Shown here: positions 45,101-54,959 of the stretch, piece by piece
Position numbering within the stretch: position 1 is the first letter of the stretch
Layout of the letters: the number at the start of each line of letters is the position of its first letter
Source of the DNA: Mactromeris polynyma
Taxonomy: Eukaryota > Mollusca > Bivalvia > Venerida > Mactridae
DNA length: 64,000 nucleotides
Direction: 5' to 3'
Assembly (NCBI GenBank): GCA_032209605.1
Contig: JASFXZ010000029.1
Location: forward strand, 1,291,001 to 1,355,000
Position numbers and translations under genes: made by a program
The notes under the pieces: generated by a model
Databases searched by the model: none
Seen by the model: only the letters and a program-made list of their open reading frames with translations
What the model was told of the DNA's origin: nothing

Positions 45101-48100
45101 CCAACACCAAATATGTAACCAATTGAACACAGTCCACAGGCAAACCTGGGCAAAACGAACAAGAAATATCTTTGAAAAAGATAAACGGCGTAGATTTTTT
45201 GTAAAACGCTGAGACATAAATCTTTACATTTTTTTTGATTAACTTGGATCTATATACATGTAGACTATAATCACGGACCTTGTCTTATCAAGGTCATTGT
45301 ATACTTGTTTAAACATATAAAATTCTTTCGGCAAAATTCGAACAGCCAACGAACGCACATCTTACGAAAACCCCGTTTGGTGCCTCTTGGGTGAACGAAA
45401 CCCCCGTTTGGTGCCTCTTTGGTGAAAATATGATTGGTAAGATTTAAAAAAACCCGCTTCGAGGATAACATTTGGTTGGTCAAAAATGTAGGTCAATGTT
45501 ATACAGCTACGCCGGAAAAAATAATTAGAATGTTGTTCCATGTGATACAAACCATCAATTTACAATGTTTGTATGATAATCCGATATCTTGATTCAGAAG
45601 CATAAACCAATAATTCGACCCTAGCGCAGCAGACTACAGTTGAATAATGTTATATGCTGTTAAACAAAAACTTGATTTCATTTGTACCAAATGAGCCATA
45701 CATCATGGTGATATTAATTAATGTAGTAGACTCTTTTCTTTTTTTATCGTCTGATGTGTATGATTAAATGTTTCGGTCACATGAAGCTCAGGACAGTTTA
45801 CGGGCCTCGCAGTTACAGCTGACACATTAGTCTCTATTTTGCGCATGCGCATACGTATTCATTAATATTTTTAAAAAATGGCGCTAGTAAAGATTTTCAA
45901 CGGCGATGATGCTTTTGAGAAGGGCAATCGCTTCATTGATGATCGCGAGTTGTCCACAGCGGAAATATGTGTGACTGTGTCCGATCTTTCTTTCACTATT
46001 AAACTCGTATGGACCAAAACCCCGAGAACCCGTGGTTAATCACACGGAAAGGCTCGCACAATTTTTCGACAGTTTCTAGACACGAAAGGGCCCCATATAA
46101 TGCGAGGCTAATAGTTGAACATGCACGGACTCCATACGATTTTGGGCCCGTTCATGCCCTATATATAGTCCTTGAGGCCCATACGGGCCACATACGAGAG
46201 CACGTATTTGGGCCCATACGACCTAATGGCTACCGTATATGCCCGGTGAGGGTCCTGTGTGGTCTCTGTATGGAGCTTCGAAACCATAACAGGGCTCGTA
46301 CGGGTGCCGCACGGCCAGTCTCGACTGGTTACAGCCGATTTAAGACATCCTTGCATTTATATAAAGGTCAGCGTTTTTGACATGGCAATCAGTCTGAAAT
46401 CCGACACACTCACAGCTTTGACCTCGGTTACATGGGACAAACTGGTGATTCAGACCTTTGGGAGCCTTTCGGGCCTGTGTGAGGTCCGTACGAAATCAAC
46501 TTCTTACGATGTTGTGATAACATGCTAACGGGCGGTCAACGGGTTCTCTGTATGGATTTTGGCAAGAACCCGTCGTAGAAGGGAGATTTCGTACGGACTT
46601 ACCATGGGACGAAGGTCTATACGGCTCCCATAGTATTATGGGATCGGGACCATCTTTAGATCTCATATCACTGGGACATAAACGAAAAATGAATGATATA
46701 CCATACAATACAAAGACCAGCAGTTTTGATAAACATTCGTTTTGATTTCATTATCTCCAATATTGGTCCATCCTTTGTCATTTCATACTCTACTTTGTGC
46801 GGGGCAGCAAAGTATTTGCATACATCAACATTGTACGGAGGAAGCTGGTTGATCTTTGCTATTCGTTCTACAGTTTTTTCCGCTTCTGTAATTTTCTTCA
46901 TTGAAACAAGCCAGCGAATGCTCTCCGACATAAAGCTGTCAAGTAGAATGTCGAATGGTTTATCAACAAAGCAACAGTAATGTTTGATTTATGAGTAATA
47001 ATGTAGAGTGTTTTATTAAACAAAGTGATTAAAATGTATACTTGTTGCATAAATACATCAAACTAGCCAGAATGACTATGTGACGGTAAAATAATTCAAT
47101 AAAAAGTTCACTTGTACCATATTTCATAATTGCATACTTATGATACTCCGTGGAATCATTTTGAACATTGAATATGTAGATACAATTTAACATTTGGAAG
47201 TGTTATCGATAGAAAAGGTGGGAAACATATGGTTACGTACAAGTAATCTGATATACATGCTAGGTACTATTTACACAAATAATGACGACACAAAAACTTG
47301 CGGTGTGATATGCAATTAGACGAAACATTCAACTAATTATGTTTTCACCAGTATTTCAAACTGATTGTTAAAAGTAAATGTAAGATATTCAATGGTTAAT
47401 ATTAGGGATGTCAACGAATGCAAATTTGGTATTCGAATACTCGAACAACTTTCCGAACGAATATTCGAATACTCGAACAACTTTCCGAACGAATATTCGA
47501 ATACTCGAACAACTTTCCGAACGAATATTCGAATACTCGAACAACTTTCCGAACGAATATTCGAATACTCGAACAACTTTTCGAACGAATATTCGAATAC
47601 TCGAACAACTTTCCGAACGAATATTCGAATACTCGAACAACTTTCCGAAAGAATATTCGAATACTCGAACAACTTTCCGAACGAATATTCGAATACTCGA
47701 ACATTCGACCTTTGTCCATTACGAACGGCACCAATTATTTGTTTATCATCACCATTTCTGCATTTCCTCTCAGTAGTTTGTAGTCTACGCTTGATTTCGA
47801 GAAAAGGTTTGTTATTTCGTTACAAAATCTTATATCTCTCTTGCCCCCAAATATACAACATGACTTGTCAGTTAACACCGGTAGATATTAAATTCACGAG
47901 TCACATGTCATTCAATGCGATGAAGTCCATCATTGAAATTTATTGCACTTGCATTCAACTTTAATATTGAAAATATATATTTTATCGAATATTCGAATGC
48001 CGAAACAGTATTCGAATATACGGATACACGAGCGAATATTCGAATATCGGAATATTCGTAGACATCCCAAGTTAATATATTATTGTGAGATTAAACAAAC

Positions 48101-50428
48101 CACGAAGCACACAGCAGTGGAACACCAGATATAGCTATTGCAACATGTATCTTTCTCCAGTCTTGTAATCCCCATGACAACAACGCAAACAAACATGTAG
48201 CTATTGACGCCGAAGGCATTGTAACAGTTATAGAGCGCCAAGTTGGTGGTACGACCTCAATCATGAGATTATTCTGCACTATGGCTAAACTTCCAGTAGC
48301 AAAACCAATCATTGTACGCACTATGAGATACATCTGCCAACTTCCAGACCATGCACCCACTATGTTGAACACAATTAACGCACATAGACTAATTCTATAC
48401 ACTGGTTTACGTCCATGTAAGTCTGACACATAGCCAACAACAAAACAAGCAGCTGTTTGTCCTACCATTTGCAGTGAAGTTATCAGAGAAACTATCCATG
48501 ACCGATCACAAACCAGATTCCACTGAAACATACAAATGTGGACACATTTGCTTGCGCAGTATTTACAATATTAAGGTGTTCCATCCATAATGGAGATTTC
48601 TCCAAAGGCAAATAAAACTTGTATTGATTCAATATGTGCTATAATGCGGATTAAAATTTAAAAAATCATGAATTACTGAATTACCTCCCTTTATGAAAAT
48701 TTTCAGTTTTTTTTAATTATTGCAATTATTTGTTTTTAGAAAAACGTGTTGAAGCAATTTCGAATAGGATTTTATAATTCAAATAAATTATAAATGATAC
48801 TATTTTGATATTAAACATTGTAATATGTTTTATATTTTGCTTACTGAGCCACATATATACATATACAATGGAAATGACATACTTCAATTATGGATGGATT
48901 ACCTTAATTGTGTAAATGATCACTTACAATATATATACTGACCAGTTGAACCAACTTTCCTGGAATTAATCATCAACCAGTATAAAGTTGCCATTCTGCA
49001 AGCAGTTGACAATTCGTGAATCAGAGGCGGAGGACTAATAACAGTGGCTAATTGTCACAGAAGCAAACGACCTGCCCCGCCCGGGAATCGAATTGGATCC
49101 TCCGGCTCCCGGGAGAGAGTCGAAGCGCTCTACCAATTGAGGTACTGGACGGACCTGTTTATCACTTGTACTTAAGCGATTGAAGCTGGCTACTTGAAAG
49201 TCTTAATACATTGTTACCTTAAGTTACGAATGTAATTTGTTAAATACAAATGTAGTTTAATTTATGCTTTAATCGGGCACAAGTTTGTCATTTTGTCACA
49301 GCAGTTGGGAAAACGCATCAGAAGGAAACTGTAGCGTAAACTTTGTTTGTTATATCAATGTTGAAAATAAGTCTTGAGTCACAGATATGTTTATATCAAT
49401 GCATAAGAATATACACCTATTATAGCAAGATAGTTCTTCAGATGATAATTGAACGGCATTAAGGGAAATGTATTTTTTTTGTAACTATTTATTTTCAGCT
49501 AAAACATATACAATTAATACATACATGTTTTACTGGCCACAAATAAACAAAGCATTATATTCAGTGTCGAAGTACAGATAACATTTCTCTCTTTATATAA
49601 AGCTATAGACAGATTAGTTCAATACATTTAGTTACTTATATATATATATAAAAAAAATAAAGTCAAATTTATGATTGATTAATATGGTAACCCCCTTGAC
49701 TGACAATTAAAGTTATTGAAATAGCATTCATACCCACACAGACTTCTTATACATGTACATGTAGTTACACTTTCTATCAATACAATGTGTATCTTGGAGA
49801 AAGGATTTTTTTCTCTTTAACATTTAAATATATCTCTCATTTTTAGTTTATCCCCAAGACCTTGAACGTGTTCAAATTCATGGATGCAACACTAATATTT
49901 CAAGTCACAGTTAAAACCAAAAAAAAACAACCTTAATATTCATGGGCTCTGGCAGACCCACAGACACAGAACAAGAAACTTTACTATGGAAGACATTATT
50001 GCTCTCATGAGATAGTCTGAAAAAAGAAAAATGTAGTTGGTGAAGTATTTTGAAACATACTATACACTATATAAAACAGAGTAGAGTTCAAACAGTACCT
50101 CCGAAACAATGGTTCTCATTGAGACGTCAAAGATGAACTCTGTGCAAACATTTAATACATCTTCGCCAATGTAGCACGTGTTCTCTAAACCAATTTCACT
50201 GATGTTCAATGTCAAACTACTAACGTTGTTCACTTTGAACGTTCTGCATGTAAATCCAGGATTTTGTCCAGCATACACCATGGTTACAACACTCCATACT
50301 ACGCAAAGTTTTACCAGATGTAGAGCAGTACATGTTAGCCATTGATACACAGAACACCCTCCAAGTTCAGCTATAAGGTCATCTAAATCCTTTTGTTTAG
50401 TATCAGCATCGACATCTACGACTGCCAT
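39160..50428 (-). CDS. SLC22-type organic ion transporter (complete, 8 exons)
   Basis: This is a plasma-membrane MFS transporter of the organic cation/anion/carnitine (SLC22) family; its substrate cannot be predicted. Exons in transcript order: 50099-50428, 48101-48522, 46684-46935, 45011-45145, 43795-43877, 43469-43586, 41272-41344, 39160-39306. Phases are consistent, giving 519 codons, near the usual 540-560. Family marks: a cytosolic N-terminus and TM1 around residues 30-52; a large extracellular loop (about 53-110) with Cys residues and NVS/NIS glycosylation sites; SEWNLVCDRSW at the start of TM2; GYVSDLHGRKPV as the MFS loop 2-3 signature; SESIRWL for the usual PESPRW; SDRLGRNR between TM8 and TM9; ELYPTNLRSTGFG in TM11; and PETKDSRL near the C-terminus. 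The exon-3 donor could also be CA/GTGATA, adding nine bases in frame. It converges on the QSER1/PRR12 gene. Confidence 0.93.
39328..39542. mobile_element. 'CAGTAAAACTTC ... AAGACCACC' MITE next to the last SLC22 exon
   Basis: Inverted ends TACAGTAAAACTTCCCTT and GAGGTTTTACTGTA. AAGACCACCTCAATCAT is repeated three times inside. It begins 21 bp from the acceptor of SLC22 exon 8, so it covers the usual branch-point zone. Confidence 0.7.
39826..40045. mobile_element. CRE-bearing palindromic MITE, copy 1
   Basis: Its ends (CTATAGGATTTACAACCTCT and AGGTTGGAAATCGTACAGCG) are inverted relatives. TGACGTCA occurs at 39859-39866 and 39998-40005. Copy 2 at 43211-43453 lies in the opposite orientation. 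Confidence 0.65.
40092..40263. mobile_element. 'CAGTGAAGCCTC ... AAGACCACC' MITE
   Basis: Inverted ends TACAGTGAAGCCTCACTAAT and AAGAGGCCTCACTGTA enclose AAGACCACCTTTCGGACC. It is the second member of this family in the last SLC22 intron. Confidence 0.65.
40540..40761. repeat. 222-bp palindrome built of 21-bp units
   Basis: GTACGGTGGCACAGAGGTGA at the left end is exactly inverted at the right end, and the outer ~90 bp of each arm match by eye without change. The core is a head-to-tail series of GTGGCCACAAGTTAATAAGTT-like units. The 86-codon minus-strand frame across it (repeated LWPQL) is a repeat artefact. Confidence 0.9.
40984..41258 (+). mobile_element. tRNA-derived SINE with MetaSINE-like tail, copy 1
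   Basis: The head has A-box-like TGGTCCAGTGGTTAGTGCG and B-box GGTTCGATTCC. The body includes AGAAGTTGCCGGCTCCTTG. The tail, CTGAAATATCGTTGAGAAAC then GGCGTTAAACCCGATGAAAC, is the MetaSINE-type domain as I remember it. It ends in ACAAACAAAT, 14 bp from the donor of SLC22 exon 41272-41344. Confidence 0.85.
41384..41757. repeat. Long interspersed repeat, copy 2
   Basis: Same block order as 37508-37860: AAGTTGCTACAGGGAACGCC, CCTCCGGGAAAAC, ATGGCCTGGTCGACCAT, GCTGGCAACAGAAGGGCCGA and a short G-run. It lies just upstream (transcript sense) of SLC22 exon 7. Confidence 0.65.
42205..42470 (+). mobile_element. tRNA-derived SINE with MetaSINE-like tail, copy 2
   Basis: Nearly identical to 40984-41258 in head, body and tail. 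It differs mainly by a few substitutions (ATCCGGGTTCGATTCCTGG). Same orientation and intronic in SLC22. Confidence 0.85.
42951..43149. repeat. Left arm of a ~200-bp inverted repeat flanking SLC22 exons 5 and 6
   Basis: It contains TTTAAAAACGCACATTTTTT, ATTGTCATGAAATTTAGCAT, CTTTTCTTGTATCCTAAAAT and CCCACATTATGCGTTATTAA. All reappear reverse-complemented, with divergence, in 43922-44128. Confidence 0.75.
43211..43453. mobile_element. CRE-bearing palindromic MITE, copy 2
   Basis: Related to 39826-40045 in inverse orientation. TGACGTCA occurs three times (43250-43257, 43278-43285, 43407-43414). The central CCATATGGCCATATGAACAC ... CCATATGG is also palindromic. It ends 16 bp from the donor side of SLC22 exon 43469-43586. 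Confidence 0.65.
43922..44128. repeat. Right arm of the ~200-bp inverted repeat flanking SLC22 exons 5 and 6
   Basis: It contains CCATTTAATAACGCAAAATG, TAGGATACAAGAAAAGAATT, TTTCATGACAAACGACAAG and AAAATGGGCGTTTTAAGG, the inverse of 42951-43149. Confidence 0.75.
44142..44322. mobile_element. TTCGGACCTCGTTTATTCGA MITE
   Basis: Inverted ends TTCGGACCTCGTTTATTCGA and TCGAATGAACGAGGTCCGAC. It shares TATCATCCGAAATAAATAT with the copy at 35868-36043. SLC22 intron. Confidence 0.7.
45355..45425. repeat. Two-copy direct repeat CCCCGTTTGGTGCCTCTT
   Basis: GAAAACCCCGTTTGGTGCCT and GAAACCCCCGTTTGGTGCCT follow each other at about 32-bp spacing. SLC22 intron. Confidence 0.6.
45840..45851. promoter_or_regulatory. 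NRF1 binding site upstream of a short ORF
   Basis: TGCGCATGCGCA exactly matches the NRF1 palindrome and lies 27 bp before the ATG at 45878. It is inside an SLC22 intron on the opposite strand. Confidence 0.4.
45878..46039 (+). CDS. Short unrecognised ORF or first-exon relic (53 codons)
   Basis: AAAATGGCG gives a good start context. The product begins MALVKIFNGDDAFEKGNRFI and has protein-like composition for about 45 codons (DDRELSTAEICVTVSD). It then runs into the CATACGG-rich repeat from about 46005. A GTATGG donor-like site follows CTC near 46006. No family is recognised. It could be a captured first exon with its promoter, or a chance ORF. Confidence 0.3.
   Translation: MALVKIFNGDDAFEKGNRFIDDRELSTAEICVTVSDLSFTIKLVWTKTPRTRG
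46005..46650. repeat. GC-rich segment dense in CCATACGG/CCGTACGG words
   Basis: CGTATGG, CATACGG, GTACGGG and CCCATACGACC recur on both strands throughout this SLC22-intron segment, unlike its AT-rich flanks. It ends CATGGGACGAAGGTCTATAC ... CCCATAG. A segment of similar vocabulary lies at 62140-62410. The open frames it creates are not genes. Confidence 0.45.
47403..48070. mobile_element. Non-autonomous hAT-like element with 8-bp target duplication
   Basis: The ends TAGGGATGTCAACGAAT and ATTCGTAGACATCCCAA are inverted. The flanks are GTTAATAT at 47395-47402 and 48071-48078. TAGGGATG-type ends with 8-bp duplications are typical of hAT elements. The interior holds the 32-bp minisatellite and TATTCGAATA palindromes. 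Its edge is 22 bp from the SLC22 exon 2 donor. Confidence 0.85.
47430..47705. repeat. 32-bp minisatellite inside the hAT-like element, about 8.5 copies
   Basis: The unit is CGAACAACTTTCCGAACGAA + TATTCGAATACT. All six frames stay open across it, so long ORFs here (up to 199 codons) are artefacts of the array. Confidence 0.9.
48925..49152 (-). mobile_element. tRNA-derived SINE, minus strand
   Basis: On the minus strand CCTCAATTGGTAGAGCGCTT is an A-box-type head, and CAATTCGATTCCCGGGCGGG a B-box region. The body ends CAGGAAAGTTGGTTCAACTG, similar to CCAGGAAAAACTGGTTAGG of the other SINEs. A different tRNA head from the copies at 40984 and 42205. SLC22 intron 1. Confidence 0.6.
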
Positions 50429-51114
50429 TGTATAAATGATACGAAATACGTTTACAATTCAACATACATGTACAACTTCCATTTGTGCACCCGTACAAAA
50501 CTTCGCATAATGAACTCGGGGAATTTCATAATGAAAATGTTGCATGTAACAAAGAGTATATTAAATAAAACACGCCCGAGTGTTCATGTAAAGTGAGTTC
50601 AAACAATCATGGCAATATATATATCGTGCGAGAGTATTAAAACCAATACATGTACATTCATGATATGCATGTATCGCATTCAAATATATTCAGAACAAAC
50701 AAGTTAATGAAAAAGTTTAAACTTCCACTATATTCTTATGATAATAACAACACAATCGGTCACCTCTACTCATTGGGTTCCGTCAACTACAGAAAAATAG
50801 GAAATAAAAAATATGGCCCCATAAAAAATACCACCCTCCGTCATTCGTTTTTGCGAAAATAATGGCCAGAGAAATCTAAACACTATTTGTATGGCTTAAT
50901 CTCAACACAAATTAAATTCCTTTACCTGGGACATGTAGCTCCAACTGCATTGGATTCTAAGTAAGGATTTTAAATATATGAAAAAGAGTTTTTCTCTAAT
51001 TACTGTATAAGTGAATATATCGCGTGTCGAAAAGTTTGCGAACTGCCGATTCCACACATCGATAAATAAACGCAAATACAAACAAGCGTTTTGTTAATTT
51101 CTGCTTCGCCCGGA

Positions 51115-51245
51115 TCTTACCGACTCAAATTTTAAGTTTTACAGAGTGAACTCCCCTGATTTTCAAGTAAGTCACTCTAACCGACTTAAATTTATAGTTT
51201 TTCAGAGTCACTTCCCCTGATTTTCAAGGAAAGTCACTGTGACTT
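51115..51245. repeat. Two-copy ~60-bp tandem repeat
   Basis: ACCGACTCAAATTTTAAGTT ... CCCCTGATTTTCAAG is followed by ACCGACTTAAATTTATAGTT ... CCCCTGATTTTCAAG. Confidence 0.6.
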
Positions 51246-51249
51246 CTTC

Positions 51250-51485
51250 AGTTTTCAAGGCATTGTACTGCAATTCAATAATACAAGTACCATGATACAT
51301 GATTTGTAGATGTGGAAGATATAAATTTGCTGTGCATCCATCAACATGTTTAAGAATTATGTCTTTTTGAACTGAAGTCTCCTCTTAGAACATATTACAG
51401 TTTATGTTGCAAACTACTTTTAGTTTTCAATGGATTGCATTGAAACATGGCAACATTAAGGTACTGTTTACTTCTTCTCCATCCA
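51250..51485 (+). repeat. Interspersed repeat, inverted partner of 63237-63495
   Basis: Shared blocks include AATACAAGTACCATG, AAATTTGCTGTGCATCCATC, GGATTGCATTGAAAC and AACATTAAGGTACTGTTTAC. No coding frame is conserved between the copies. Confidence 0.6.
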
Positions 51486-51699
51486 TCATATATGTCTATA
51501 CCAATTCTTTGTATATAATCTTGTGTTTTTAACTCCTTTATTATTTAATATACTGCCATAACAAAGTGTTCTTGAAAGAATGATTGTGATAGATAAATCT
51601 ATGTCAAAGTGACGTCTGTGATCTGCAGTGAGCCCCTTGCTGTCAGCACTTTCAGGGCTTTGATTCTTTAATAAACTGTCTATCTATCCATATTAGAAT

Positions 51700-52010
51700 T
51701 AATCATACACATTATTTCATATATACAACTTTTAATCCTTCAATTGACATTTACTGTGCTATTGAATAATGCTTTTAAAGTATAGTTCTTTTCAATTTGA
51801 AATATTTTATTTGAGTGTCTGTCGATATGTAAAAAGTAAATATTGTCAGTCTACCTGATGTTAATGTACAATTTATTGTTTGTGAGTGAGCGTATGTGAA
51901 TGCTTGTTTGTTTGTGCGTGTGTTTTGGTTGATTATCTTGTTAATAGAAGGCCATTTTTTAATATGTTACCTTCTGTAAATAAAGAATTTATTTTTATTA
52001 TTATAAAAGG
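51700..52010 (+). repeat. Possible non-LTR retrotransposon 3' tail
   Basis: The stretch ends TTCTGTAAATAAAGAATTTA followed by (TTATTA)-type sequence, typical of a LINE 3' UTR with AATAAA and a simple-repeat tail. No coding part remains. Confidence 0.3.
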
Positions 52011-52310
52011 TACATGCGTTTGGGAAATAGAGGCGCGCAAGGAATGGGCTGGCAGACCATAAGGACTAACTAGGAGCACCAAAGAGAACTAACAGTGAAG
52101 GAGGGGGGGGGGGGTTAATGGATTGAATACATCCCGGGACAAGTCAAAACAGCTGGCAACAATTGGCCGAAACTGGGCAGAAAATAACCTGTACAATACT
52201 ATATAAAGTGATAGAATTGCAGAGAAGAAATAAGTTGCTATAGGGAACGACACATACATACGACAGTGCCTCCCCACACAGACCTCCGGGAAAACAAAAA
52301 AAATCAATAA
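52010..52310. repeat. Long interspersed repeat, copy 3, circularly permuted
   Basis: It starts with block B (GCGCAAGGAATGGGCTGGC ... CTGGCAACAATTGGCCGAAA ... ATATAAAGTGATAGAATTGC) and continues into block A (AAGTTGCTATAGGGAACGAC ... CTCCGGGAAAAC). This is the reverse block order of 37508-37860. Confidence 0.65.
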
Positions 52311-53199
52311 AACAAAAGGTACTCAGTGAGGAAAATAAGTATACCTTTTTGAAATGCTGTCATAATGAAGAAAGAAGCCTGGAGAAATTCATCTGGTATA
52401 TATGACCCTATGTACATAATGCATAGAAAAGAGGATGGCCGATTAATAAAAACTAACTAATACTTCGACATGCATAGACACACACTGAACAGAAAAGATG
52501 AAACTAGGAAAACACCAACGTAAACCCGAAACATCATACACAACACAATTCCAAATGGGCTGGTCAATAGTTTAACGATACTCTTTGAAACATATTATGT
52601 TGGTTCCAGAGCAAAAGTTAATGCCTACGAATTCTCAAACAGGATCATAGAGTACACATTAAGTGGCAATTACTCATGAACATCGAAAGGACGATATAGT
52701 CTAGTCCCTGGACTTATTTGTGTGAATTTTGTGTCCAGAACATTTCTTTCTATATTTGTGTAGAGGGATACCTGAAGTTCAATTTCAGCGTGAGTGGACA
52801 GTTGACATCATGTCAGTTTTTATGGAAACGAAGATGGCCGCCATTTCATGAGCCCTTGACTAGTCTTACTGTAACGATTATTATGATTAAGTGAAAACAG
52901 ATATTGATTTTAATGTGTGTGATAATTCATGTTTATATACAGTGCTCTCTAATGAACACCCTGTCATTGTCATCAACCGTCAATGTCATTAAAAGGTCAA
53001 AATGTAAAGAAAATGTTAAAAACGCGTTTTACTCAATGCCGTTTTAATTCATCTGCACAGTTTTGACCTTAGACTTGCAAAATATATGTTTTCAATACCT
53101 AGTATCAATATGATTTACATCAAAAATTAGTTCATGGTTATAAGTTGAATAATCATATAATTAGTTGAAAGATAAATGCTTAGTTCAACCCCCGACGAT

Positions 53200-53365
53200 T
53201 TATTTGAAACTGATTTGTGTAATTTATTACTTATCACTATGTATTTTTATTATTGTACAATAAGACTTAGTATTTATACGTTGACAAAACGTATATATAT
53301 GTAGACGATGTACATTGTACAACGATGTACATTGTACAAGTCTTAATAAAATGTCTGTTCTGTTC
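53200..53365 (+). repeat. LINE-like 3' end with (TGTTC)n tail
   Basis: It ends with palindromic GATGTACATTGTACAAC twice, then AAGTCTTAATAAAATGTCTG and TTCTGTTCTGTTC. This resembles a non-LTR element 3' UTR; no ORF remains. Confidence 0.4.
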
Positions 53366-54026
53366 TGTTCATGTCCAGGTACCTGCATAAGGTAGTCTAT
53401 TTGTTGGTGTCTGCCCGGCATTACTCGCCACATGAAGTATCCAATACTATACTGGTTCTAATTCTGACCTGAAATCAGAAAAAAATATTATTCAGAGTGC
53501 ATATAAAAACAGAAATAAAGGTGTTTATTTCCATCAAAGAAAATTACCAGTTCCGGGTTTTACTGCTTATAATAAACAAGTAAATATCAGTGAAATTTGG
53601 TGAATATTGTGTCATTATGTCATGTCCAACTTGTATTATGGTTGACAAGGGAGACAAATCAATCAATTATAATCTCGAGTTGTCGGTCCTGACCATAATG
53701 GCCAGTCTTATCTTTTTTACAACTGATGAATCAGAAAAGAGATGAGACCCTATGCCGGGAGATACCATACCATATATCTACGCAGTCCTGTGATTCAGAT
53801 TCGGTGATAAATCTGGATGCAGCGATTATACAAGCTGTTAATTAACATTGAGTGCGCTTATAGCGATGAATTTGGTGGGAAATGTGACTTTTTATAGAAT
53901 AACCTCGAGATAAAATATTAGTGTGGTTAATTTTTCGGTCACATGAGATTGACTTTAATCAGTAAAGACGTGAAATTAACACAATAAAACTTGAAAAATA
54001 AAAAATATACAAATGTATTAGATACG

Positions 54027-54590
54027 TTAATCAATTGTACAGAATTCCTCTAGTGAATGCTTAATGTATTTAGCAAAGTTTATTAAAATCGATTTGTCGC
54101 ATGAGTTAACAAGTTCTATAAACTTAAACATAGACGGTCTTCTTGTAAAGTATGGTGTTAAAAACTTGTTTTGAATTTCTCTATAACATGGGCATATACA
54201 AACAAAATGAAACTCGTCCTCAATGTCTCTAGTGTTACAATATAAACATAACCGTTCATCTCTCGGAATTCAATTAGGATCATATCTACCAGTCTGAATT
54301 CTTAAAGAATGTGCTGATAGGCGAACTCTTGTCGCAAAATATTTCAAATCATTGGGTATCATATGTAGGTATTTTTCGTATTCAAAGTTGACCTTAATTT
54401 CTTTATAAAGATCTAAAGACGGAGAGGTTTGTATCTTAGCTTGCAATTCTTGTATAAAACAATCTACAACTCGCTGTTTAAATATATACAGCAGGGGGCT
54501 TAAATCCAATGTGCTAGCAAACCAATCGCTAAAACCATATTTACATAGCATAGTTTCCACATTAGACAACCAATTAATTAGACTGGGGTG
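54027..54590 (-). pseudogene. LINE reverse-transcriptase C-terminal relic with an in-frame stop
   Basis: The minus-strand frame reads as the extreme C-terminus of a non-LTR retrotransposon polyprotein. It has LSAHSLRIQTGRY, then a TGA at about 54269-54271, then IPRDERLCLYCN and DEFHFVCICPCY, a Cys/His zinc-binding motif typical of this position. It ends at a TAA at 54027. The N-terminal part is missing beyond about 54590, so it is a 5'-truncated, inactive copy. Confidence 0.75.
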
Positions 54591-54631
54591 TTAGCCCCAT
54601 GTCTTTAGTAACCGTAATTTTGGAAACGGCC

Positions 54632-54766
54632 GTATCAGAGTTAGACACATTTGATAGTTTCACAATCCCCACAGCCAGTGCGAATACACATCCTAGTATC
54701 AGAGTTAGACATATTTGATCGGTTTCACAATCCCCACAGCCAGTGCGAATACACATCCTAGTCTAA
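54632..54766. repeat. Two-copy ~65-bp tandem duplication
   Basis: GTATCAGAGTTAGACA(C/T)ATTTGAT ... CACAATCCCCACAGCCAGTG ... ATACACATCCTAGT occurs twice in a row. Confidence 0.85.
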
Positions 54767-54911
54767 ATTTAGACAGGCGAGTCGACATGTGTTCAGAGCC
54801 ATTCAGCCAGCCGCTTACAACGACTCCCTAATGTCCGAAATGTAGGACAGTAAACATGTGTAAATTAACTTTATGCGAGTGTGCATTGAATAAGCTTTCA
54901 CTGTCATAAAA

Positions 54912-54959
54912 ATGCCGCCGAGGCTATGGAAATTGCTAGAAAAACTAAATAAATCGAAC
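54912..54959 (+). CDS. Candidate short first exon (MPPRLWKLLEKLNKSN)
   Basis: ATG at 54912 opens 16 codons that end exactly at a strong donor, AAC/GTAAGTGA. No downstream exon is identified. It may be the first exon of a gene extending right, or chance; without splicing the frame ends after 32 codons. Confidence 0.2.

Noticed and set aside
47365..47964. Long overlapping ORFs (up to 199 codons) on both strands
   Set aside because: They are produced by the 32-bp minisatellite, whose unit has no stops in several frames on both strands; the repeated FEYSN/RILEQ peptides are translation of the array.
53227..53433. 68-codon minus-strand ORF near a LINE tail
   Set aside because: It overlaps the simple-repeat tail (TGTTC)n and the palindromic GTACATTGTAC words; not protein-like.
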